From positions 1-10,346 of the forward strand of contig JAGWTL010000083.1 in the NCBI GenBank assembly GCA_028869035.1: 10,346 nucleotides of DNA. Direction: 5' to 3'. A program made the translations under genes and the position numbers. The DNA comes from Burkholderiales bacterium. Its GTDB lineage: Bacteria > Pseudomonadota > Gammaproteobacteria > Burkholderiales > Burkholderiaceae_C. Under the pieces are notes generated by a model. That model ran no database searches and was not told the origin of the DNA. It saw only the letters and a program-made list of their open reading frames with translations. Each line of letters opens with the position of its first letter. The stretch's first letter is position 1. This document shows positions 5,590-10,346 of the stretch, one piece after another.

Positions 5590-6081
5590 TCAGTCCTTGG
5601 CGTTCCTGGCCTTGCCGCTGGCGCGGTCGGCCGCTACTTCAGCGGCACGCAGCGCAGGCGCCAGGCCGTTGAGCACGCCGTTGACGTACTTGTGGCCATC
5701 GGTGCCGCCGAAGGACTTGGCCAGCTCGATGCATTCGTTGAGGATCACGCGCCAGGGCACGTCCAGGCAGTGCTGCATTTCGTAGGCGCCGATCCACATC
5801 ACGGCATGTTCGATGGGCGAGAGCTCGGTCAGCTTGCGGTCCAGCAGGGGGGTGATGAGACGGTCCAGCTCGTCGGCCTGCTCCACGCAGCCGTGCAGCA
5901 GGGCGTCGTAGTGGGCGGCGTCGGCCTTGGAGAAACCCGAGAGGTCGCGGGTGAAGGTGTCTATGGCGCTGGTCTCGTTGCGGCCGACCAGGTGCTGGTA
6001 GAGGGCCTGCAGAGCGAACTCGCGTGAGCGGCTGCGGCCGGACTTGGCGGCCGATTTGCGCGGGGCGGCGGCGGTGCTCAT
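5590..6081 (-). CDS. nusB: Transcription antitermination factor NusB
   Basis: NusB binds boxA RNA with NusE (ribosomal protein S10) to form the antitermination complex on rRNA operons. The 163-residue protein has the family core from SREFALQALYQHLVGR (about residue 19 on) to VPWRVILNECIELAKSFGG, followed by DGHKYVNGVLNGLA, the most conserved part of NusB. The first 18 residues (Ala/Ser/Lys/Arg-rich) and a basic tail after residue 148 (ADRASGKARNAKD) extend beyond the roughly 140-residue E. coli protein and are probably disordered. The ATG at 6079-6081 overlaps the ribH stop as ATGA, with GGAAG about 9 bases upstream. The ribH-nusB order is widely conserved in proteobacteria. Confidence 0.97.
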   Translation of the reverse strand: MSTAAAPRKSAAKSGRSRSREFALQALYQHLVGRNETSAIDTFTRDLSGFSKADAAHYDALLHGCVEQADELDRLITPLLDRKLTELSPIEHAVMWIGAYEMQHCLDVPWRVILNECIELAKSFGGTDGHKYVNGVLNGLAPALRAAEVAADRASGKARNAKD

Positions 6082-6554
6082 TGCACGTCTTCCAGCAGGT
6101 TGGCCATTTCCACGGCCACGCGGGCGGCGTCGCGGCCCTTGTCGGTCTGGCGGGCGATGGCTTGCTCCATGTTTTCCACGGTCAGGATGGCGTTGGCGAT
6201 GGGGAGCTGGTAGTCCAGCGCGACGCGGGTCACGCCGGCGCCGGACTCGTTGGCCACGAGTTCGAAGTGATAGGTCTCGCCGCGGATGATGCAGCCCAGG
6301 GCGATCAGCGCGTCGTAGCTGTTCTTCTCGGCCAGGGCCTGCAGGGTCAGCGGCACTTCCAGCGCGCCGGGCACCATGACGTGGTCGATGTTTTTGGTCT
6401 GGACCCCCAGCGCGGCCAGCTCGGTGCGGCAGGCCTGCGCCAGGGCATTGGTCACCGATTCGTTGAAGCGGGCCTGCACGATCGCAATGGCCAGCTTGCG
6501 GCCGTCCAGCTTTGCGTCGGTGGGTTGGAGATTGCCTTTGTCAGCGCCAAACAT
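6078..6554 (-). CDS. ribH: 6,7-dimethyl-8-ribityllumazine synthase
   Basis: RibH condenses 5-amino-6-ribitylaminouracil with 3,4-dihydroxy-2-butanone 4-phosphate to give lumazine, the direct precursor of riboflavin. The 158-residue length is normal. Conserved parts are IAIVQARFNESVT (substrate loop), the MVPGALEVPLTLQ stretch, ALGCIIRGETYHFELVANES with the catalytic His96, and the LPIANAILTVENMEQA segment. The ATG at 6552-6554 has a clear AAGGA about 8 bases upstream, one of the better binding sites in the operon. It lies 16 bases after ribBA and overlaps nusB by 4 bases. Product and substrate link it directly to the RibBA, RibD and RibE proteins encoded upstream. Confidence 0.98.
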   Translation of the reverse strand: MFGADKGNLQPTDAKLDGRKLAIAIVQARFNESVTNALAQACRTELAALGVQTKNIDHVMVPGALEVPLTLQALAEKNSYDALIALGCIIRGETYHFELVANESGAGVTRVALDYQLPIANAILTVENMEQAIARQTDKGRDAARVAVEMANLLEDVQ

Positions 6555-6570
6555 GGTGGTTTCCTTGGGT

Positions 6571-7686
6571 TTATTTCTGGGTGTAGCCAGTGACTTCGAG
6601 TCCGTAGCCGACCATGCTGGGCAGCCGGCGCGGGTTGCCCATGAGGTTCATCTTGTGCACGCCGCAGTCGCGCAGGATCTGCGCGCCGACGCCGTAGGTG
6701 CGCAGGTCCATGCGGCCGCGCTCGGGCGCCTGGCTGGCGCGTGCCGTGCCTTCGAACTGGGCCAGCAACTGCCCGGCGCTTTCGCCGCAGTTGAGCAGCA
6801 CCACCACGCCGCGGCCTTCCGATGCGATGCGCGAGAGGCAGGCGTCCAGGCTCCAGGAGTGCATGGCGCGGCCGACTTCGAGCGCGTCCAGCACCGAGAG
6901 CGGCTCGTGCACGCGGGCCAGCACCGTGTCCTGCGCGCCCCACTGGCCGCGCACCAGGGCCAGGTGCAGACCCTGGCTGGGTTTGTCGCGGTAGGCGTGG
7001 GCGCTGAAGTCGCCATGGGAGGTCTTGATGGGACGGCTGCCGATCTTTTCGATCAGCGATTCATGGCGGCTGCGGTGTTCGATCAGGTCGGCGATGGTGC
7101 CGATCTTGAGGCCGTGCTCGGCGGCGAAGGCCTGCAGGTCGGGCAGGCGGGCCATGGTGCCGTCGTCCTTCATGATCTCGCAGATCACGGCGGCCGGGGA
7201 GCAGCCGGCCATGGCCGACAGGTCGCAACCGGCTTCGGTGTGGCCGGCGCGCATGAGGACGCCGCCGTCCACGGCCTGCAAGGGGAAGATGTGGCCGGGT
7301 TGCACGAGGTCTTCGGGTTTGGCGGTCGGGGCGACAGCGGCCTGCACGGTGCGCGCGCGGTCGGCGGCCGAGATGCCGGTGGTGACACCCGTGGCCGCTT
7401 CGATGGACACCGTGAAGGCCGTGCTGTAGACCGTGCCGTTGCGCGCGGCCATGGGTGGCAGGCGCAGGTATTCGCAGCGCTGTCGCGTGAGGGTGAGGCA
7501 GATCAGGCCGCGGCCGAAGCGGGCCATGAAGTTGATGGCGTCGGCCGTGACGTGGTCAGCGGCCAGCACGAGGTCGCCTTCGTTCTCGCGGTCTTCCTCG
7601 TCCACGAGGATGACCATGCGGCCGGCGCGCATCTCGGCCACGATGTCTTCAACGGGCGAGATCGTCACGGGTGCTTTGTTGCTCAT
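6571..7686 (-). CDS. ribBA: 3,4-dihydroxy-2-butanone-4-phosphate synthase with degenerate GTP cyclohydrolase II domain (RibBA/RibBX type)
   Basis: This is a 371-residue two-domain protein. Residues 1 to about 205 are a complete DHBP synthase that makes the four-carbon unit for RibH from ribulose 5-phosphate. The acidic DEEDRENEGDL loop is at residues 29-39, with RAGHTEAGCDLSAMAG and the HIFPLQA stretch later. From about residue 210 there is a GTP cyclohydrolase II-like domain (ARVHEPLSVLDALEVGRAMH; LRTYGVGAQILRDCGVHKMN). The three zinc cysteines of true RibA (HSECLTGD...RCDCG) are absent, so this half is very probably not a cyclohydrolase. Such hybrids have been described as RibBX. The ATG at 7684-7686 is preferred over upstream in-frame starts because it overlaps the ribE stop (ATGA) and sits just before the conserved domain. 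Confidence 0.93.
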   Translation of the reverse strand: MSNKAPVTISPVEDIVAEMRAGRMVILVDEEDRENEGDLVLAADHVTADAINFMARFGRGLICLTLTRQRCEYLRLPPMAARNGTVYSTAFTVSIEAATGVTTGISAADRARTVQAAVAPTAKPEDLVQPGHIFPLQAVDGGVLMRAGHTEAGCDLSAMAGCSPAAVICEIMKDDGTMARLPDLQAFAAEHGLKIGTIADLIEHRSRHESLIEKIGSRPIKTSHGDFSAHAYRDKPSQGLHLALVRGQWGAQDTVLARVHEPLSVLDALEVGRAMHSWSLDACLSRIASEGRGVVVLLNCGESAGQLLAQFEGTARASQAPERGRMDLRTYGVGAQILRDCGVHKMNLMGNPRRLPSMVGYGLEVTGYTQK

Positions 7687-8324
7687 GCGGATGCTTTCTG
7701 CGGGGTGGCGCCGGCGGCGAGCATGCGCTCGACGTAGCGGGCCACGGTATCGATTTCGAGGTTCACGCCCGAGCCCGCTTTGAGCGCGCCCAGGCCGGTG
7801 TTCTGCACCGTGTGGGGAATGAGGTTGATGCTGATCTCGCAACCCGCGTTGTTGTCGGCCACGCGGTTGACCGTCAGGCTCACGCCGTTGACGGTGATGG
7901 AGCCCTTGTAGGCCAGATAGCGGGCCAGCTCGATCGGGACCTGGATGCGCAACTCCCAGCTTTCACCGACCTGGGCGAAGTGGCTGACTGTGCCCACGCC
8001 GTCCACATGGCCCGAAACGATGTGGCCTCCCAGGCGGTCGCCCGCGCGCAGGGCTTTTTCGAGGTTGACCCGGGCGTCCAGGGCAAGACCGGTGGTTTTG
8101 GCCAGGGATTCGGCCGAGATGTCGATGGTGAACTGCTGCTGGGGGAGGTCGAAGCTGGTGACCGTCATGCAGGCGCCGTTGAGGGCGATGCTGTCACCCA
8201 GACCGACGTCGTCCAGGTAGCCGGACGGGCAGGCAATCGCGAGGCGCTTGCCGTGCTGCAAAGAGCTTCCGAGGTCGTGGCTGGCGACGATACGCCCCAC
8301 GCCGGTGATGATGCCGGTGAACAT
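7683..8324 (-). CDS. ribE: Riboflavin synthase, alpha chain
   Basis: RibE dismutates two lumazine molecules to riboflavin and 5-amino-6-ribitylaminouracil. The 213 residues form two homologous lumazine-binding barrels. The first opens with MFTGIITGVGRI and carries the NGACMTVTSF segment. The second starts near residue 98 with LGGHIVSGHVDGVG and carries NGVSLTVNRV. The C-terminal helix (YVERMLAAG) is the trimerisation segment. The length is normal for the family (ribC in E. coli naming). The ATG is 24 bases after the ribD stop; a short GCGGG is directly before it, so the binding site is weak and translation may depend on ribD. The stop overlaps the ribBA start. Confidence 0.97.
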   Translation of the reverse strand: MFTGIITGVGRIVASHDLGSSLQHGKRLAIACPSGYLDDVGLGDSIALNGACMTVTSFDLPQQQFTIDISAESLAKTTGLALDARVNLEKALRAGDRLGGHIVSGHVDGVGTVSHFAQVGESWELRIQVPIELARYLAYKGSITVNGVSLTVNRVADNNAGCEISINLIPHTVQNTGLGALKAGSGVNLEIDTVARYVERMLAAGATPQKASA

Positions 8325-8348
8325 CCCGCTATTTTCGCAGGGAAACGG

Positions 8349-9455
8349 TCAGAAATTGTCGCGCCCGGGAATTCTTGCGAGAACCCGCAGATCGGGCCCG
8401 ATCAGGGCGGTTTCGCGGTATTCCAGGGGCACGGCCTGAGAGATCTCGGTCAAGGGGCCGATATTCGCCATGCCGCGGCCGGCGCCCAGCAGCTTGGGCG
8501 CCAGATAGACCAGGAACTCGTCCACCAGGCCCTCGCGGACCAGGGAGCCGTTGAGTTTGTGGCCGGCTTCCACATGCAGTTCGTTGATCTCGCGCAGGGC
8601 CAGATCCCGCAGCATGGCGGCCAGATCGACCTTGCCGCCCGGGCCGGAGCAATGAATCACCGTGGCGCCTTTGGCTTCCAGAGGGGCTTGTTTTCCCTCG
8701 TCCACCACGGCGGCATAGATATAGAGCTGGCGCCCGGGAAGGAAGAGCTTTGCGTCCAGCGGTGTGTCCAGTCGGCTGTCCACGACCACCAGATGGGGTT
8801 GGCGCGGGGTTTCGACCAGACGCACATCCAGACGCGGGTCGTCCTCCAGCACGGTGCCGATGCCGGTCAGCACGGCGCAGGAGCGGGCCCGCCAGGCATG
8901 GCCGTCGGCGCGGGCGGGTTCCGAGGTGATCCACTGGCTGGCGCCGTTTTCCAGCGCGGTCTGGCCGTCCAGCGAGGCGGCGATTTTCATGCGTACCCAA
9001 GGGGTCTTGCGGACCATGCGGCTGAAGAAGCCGATGTTGAGTTCGCGTGATTCGGCTTCGCCCGGGCCGATCTCGACCGCGATGCCGGCGGCGCGCAGGC
9101 GGGCAAAACCCTGGCCGGCCACCTTGGGGTTGGGGTCCTGCAGCGCGGCGACCACCTTGGCGATGCCGGCTGCCACCAGAGCGTCGCAGCAGGGCCCGGT
9201 GCGGCCCTGGTGGGCGCAGGGCTCCAGGGTGACGTAGGCGGTGGCGCCGCGGACGGAATGGCCCAGCGCGGAGGCGTCGCTCAGCGCCATGATTTCCGCA
9301 TGCGGGCCGCCAGCGCGCTGGGTGTGGCCTTGACCCAGAACCCGACCGTCTGGCGCGACGATGACGCAGCCCACGCGGGGGTTGGGAGAGGTCAGGCGCA
9401 GGCCTTGCGTGGCGAGGTCAATTGCCGTAGCCATGGCTTGAGGGTGCGGTGTCAT
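8349..9455 (-). CDS. ribD: Bifunctional riboflavin deaminase/reductase RibD
   Basis: RibD carries out the second and third steps of riboflavin synthesis: deamination of the pyrimidine, then NADPH-dependent reduction of the ribosyl side chain. The N-terminal cytidine-deaminase-like domain (residues 1 to about 145) has the zinc ligands His52 (GGPHAEIMAL, with catalytic Glu54), Cys80 (LEPCAHQGRTG) and Cys89. The DHFR-like reductase domain follows, with WVRMKIAASLDGQTAL, SQWITSEPARADGH and the LHVEAGHKLNGSLV stretch. The 368-residue length is normal. The ATG at 9453-9455 fits the family N-terminus, although no clear binding site precedes it. It is the first gene of the minus-strand operon and is divergent from pilE. 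Confidence 0.97.
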   Translation of the reverse strand: MTPHPQAMATAIDLATQGLRLTSPNPRVGCVIVAPDGRVLGQGHTQRAGGPHAEIMALSDASALGHSVRGATAYVTLEPCAHQGRTGPCCDALVAAGIAKVVAALQDPNPKVAGQGFARLRAAGIAVEIGPGEAESRELNIGFFSRMVRKTPWVRMKIAASLDGQTALENGASQWITSEPARADGHAWRARSCAVLTGIGTVLEDDPRLDVRLVETPRQPHLVVVDSRLDTPLDAKLFLPGRQLYIYAAVVDEGKQAPLEAKGATVIHCSGPGGKVDLAAMLRDLALREINELHVEAGHKLNGSLVREGLVDEFLVYLAPKLLGAGRGMANIGPLTEISQAVPLEYRETALIGPDLRVLARIPGRDNF

Positions 9456-9648
9456 GGCATCAGTTGATCAATAGGCTGCCCGGGCTGGGAGAACCAGGGT
9501 TTTCGTTGTTCGGTGGGAAAACGGCATGCCGACCAACTCCAACCCCCGGCCGTTCAGCGACTCAGAACCGCCATTCGTCACTCCGCTGGGTGGCTTGGGG
9601 TGTCGGCCGCCTATTATGGTCCGTAAGTTCCTTTGCACGACCGTCCAT
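9456..9648. other. Divergent spacer between ribD and pilE, no gene seen
   Basis: With the 119-base element and the short pilE leader, 367 bases here carry no convincing gene. The spacer should hold the ribD promoter (minus) and perhaps that of pilE (plus). A -10-like CATAAT (minus) or TATTAT (plus) is at 9612-9618, but no good -35 is found at the right distance on either strand. I see no FMN-riboswitch (RFN) conserved blocks, and no clear sigma-54 site with GG and GC ten bases apart in a good context. Short palindromes (GCCCGGGC near 9478, GGCATGCC near 9524) are present without known meaning. Confidence 0.5.
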
Positions 9649-9767
9649 TATTGATGTTTTCTTTATTCATGACACCTGCCGTTCAGGCTGAGCCTGTCGA
9701 AGCCCTTCGACAGGCTCAGGGCGAGCGGATGTGAGGTGCTTGTCATGATTTATGAAAGCCTCAATAG
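9649..9767 (-). repeat. MITE-like element, copy 2 (inverted, identical to 3781-3899)
   Basis: The reverse complement is identical base for base to 3781-3899. The flanks differ completely, so the unit is bounded at TATTGA...TCAATA on both sides (one extra base is shared by chance). Here it lies in the ribD-pilE spacer and ends 55 bases before the pilE start. No target duplication is obvious at this copy. In-frame starts for pilE at 9736 and 9745 would lie inside the element, which argues against using them. Confidence 0.88.
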
Positions 9768-9811
9768 CTGTCGGCAACGGGTGGCATGGAACAGTTTGGC
9801 TCAATTCTGCT

Positions 9812-9815
9812 GGAG
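9812..9815 (+). promoter_or_regulatory. Ribosome binding site that fixes the pilE start
   Basis: GGAG is followed after 7 bases by the ATG at 9823. No comparable site precedes the in-frame GTG at 9736 or ATG at 9745, so this site favours the shorter protein. Confidence 0.65.
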
Positions 9816-9822
9816 ATTCTCG

Positions 9823-10299
9823 ATGCTCTCTCTCTCTATCCTTGTCGGGCGAGTAAGTCACCGCACTCCGTCGCGTAGCCACACGGGCTTTACCTTGGTC
9901 GAAGTGCTCATTGTGGTGGTCATCATCGGAATTCTGTCTGCCATCGCATTGCCTTCTTACAACGATTATGTAACGCGTGGAAAAATTCCGGACGCCACAT
10001 CCAATCTGGCGGTGATGCGGGTCCGGCTGGAGCAGTTCTATCAGGACAATAAAACCTACCTCAACGCGCCCGATTGCAATAACAATACGACGGCCAGCAG
10101 GTACTTCGCTTTTGCCTGCACGACGCCAGGTTCGGCAAACGGCTACGTTCTGCAGGCGACGGGCGTGGGGACGATGGCCGGTTTCGCCTACAACATTGAC
10201 CAGAGCAATAACAGGACAACGGTGAGCGTTCCTGCCGGTTGGGCCTTGCCAAGCCCCAATACATGCTGGACGGTCAGAAAGGGGGGCGTGTGCAGTTAA
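9823..10299 (+). CDS. pilE: Type IV major-pilin-like protein, PilE family
   Basis: This is a type IV pilin precursor of 158 residues. It is processed by the PilD peptidase and assembled at the inner membrane into pili for twitching, adhesion or DNA uptake. The class III signal is clear: a basic leader ending HTG at residues 20-22, cleavage before Phe23, Glu at mature position 5, then the hydrophobic helix FTLVEVLIVVVIIGILSAIA. ALPSYNDYVTRGKIPDATS follows, as in PilE-type pilins. The cysteines are at 85, 99, 148 and 157. The last two enclose the usual C-terminal D-loop, and 85/99 may form a second bond. The mature protein is about 136 residues. The 22-residue leader is longer than the typical 6-10. 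GC content is lower than in the rib operon (31 of 60 bases at 10021-10080), common for pilin genes. It could instead be a minor pilin. Confidence 0.88.
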   Translation: MLSLSILVGRVSHRTPSRSHTGFTLVEVLIVVVIIGILSAIALPSYNDYVTRGKIPDATSNLAVMRVRLEQFYQDNKTYLNAPDCNNNTTASRYFAFACTTPGSANGYVLQATGVGTMAGFAYNIDQSNNRTTVSVPAGWALPSPNTCWTVRKGGVCS

Positions 10300-10346
10300 G
10301 GCCTCGTCAAGCCGGTTTTACTCTGATCGAGCTGATGGTCGCCATA
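10290..10346 (+). CDS. Second type IV pilin-like protein (minor pilin/FimT or PilV type), 5' end only
   Basis: The visible N-terminus, starting from a GTG at 10290, reads MQLRPRQAG then FTLIELMVAI. This is a textbook class III leader: nine residues with Arg, a Gly before the cleavage site, Phe1 and Glu5. An AAGG stretch at 10279-10282 lies 7 bases upstream of the GTG. The start overlaps the end of pilE by 10 bases, so the two are translated from one mRNA. An in-frame ATG at 10263 would give a longer leader and is less likely. The rest is beyond the window, so whether it is a PilV, PilW, FimT or another pseudopilin cannot be decided. Confidence 0.85.
   Translation, partial: MQLRPRQAGFTLIELMVAI

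Noticed and set aside
4475..5785. Long plus-strand frames opposite the aminotransferase, nusB, ribH, ribBA, ribE and ribD (for example 4475-5785, 6376-7737, 7671-9050)
   Set aside because: All are antisense frames of well-supported genes, with Gly/Ala/Val/His/Gln-rich translations typical of the complement of GC-rich coding DNA.
9780..9800. Possible sigma-54 promoter (TGGCATGGAAC) before pilE
   Set aside because: The required GC is not ten bases after the GG, and the site would lie too close to the start codon.
9736..9822. Longer pilE starting at GTG 9736 or ATG 9745
   Set aside because: It would begin inside the repeat element, without a ribosome binding site, and give a leader of nearly 50 residues; ATG 9823 with GGAG is better.
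1..10346. tRNA, rRNA, CRISPR array or phage genes
   Set aside because: I looked for repeat-spacer periodicity, tRNA-like cloverleaf ends and phage structural genes and found none; the only mobile gene content is the IS3 element.

Overview
The window looks like chromosomal DNA of a high-GC betaproteobacterium, most likely Comamonadaceae (Burkholderiales). The reasons are the gene content and order (ribD-ribE-ribBA-ribH-nusB-aminotransferase-ybgC), a RibBA whose GTP cyclohydrolase II half has lost its zinc site, the many CTTCGACAGGCTCAG-type dispersed repeats, and a decayed MATDIEYALMAG-type lipase-like gene that I associate with this family. The genus cannot be fixed from the sequence alone.

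Layout. Positions 1-2160 are an accessory, decaying stretch. It holds the end of an unrecognised AT-richer gene (1-273), then a lipase-like/calcium-binding-type gene (322-2159) that carries a frameshift and is split by an IS3-family element (about 614-2004). The middle of that gene is missing and no target duplication flanks the IS. A strong intrinsic terminator (2187-2221) remains after its surviving 3' end. From 2401 to 3679 a low-complexity hypothetical gene and queC (queuosine/7-deazaguanine pathway) lie on the plus strand.

Positions 3680-3900 are a repeat cluster between convergent genes. From 9455 down to 3894 the minus strand carries one compact operon: ribD, ribE, ribBA, ribH, nusB, a PLP-dependent aminotransferase and a ybgC-type thioesterase. 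Genes are separated by at most 24 bases, and three junctions are 4-base ATGA overlaps. Together ribD, ribE, ribBA and ribH give every riboflavin pathway step encoded by these families except GTP cyclohydrolase II, which probably has to come from a ribA elsewhere. From 9823 to the right edge, divergent from ribD, a type IV pilin operon begins (pilE, then a second pilin-like gene cut by the window edge).

The most unusual structure is a 119-base sequence present in two perfectly identical, inverted copies (3781-3899 and 9649-9767). It has imperfect terminal inverted repeats around a REP-like hairpin core, so it looks like a small non-autonomous (MITE-like) element. The two copies bracket the whole rib operon; one supplies the stop codon of ybgC and the other ends 55 bases upstream of pilE. 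A related REP-like sequence has entered the ybgC coding region in frame, and this same ybgC lacks the usual catalytic aspartate motif.
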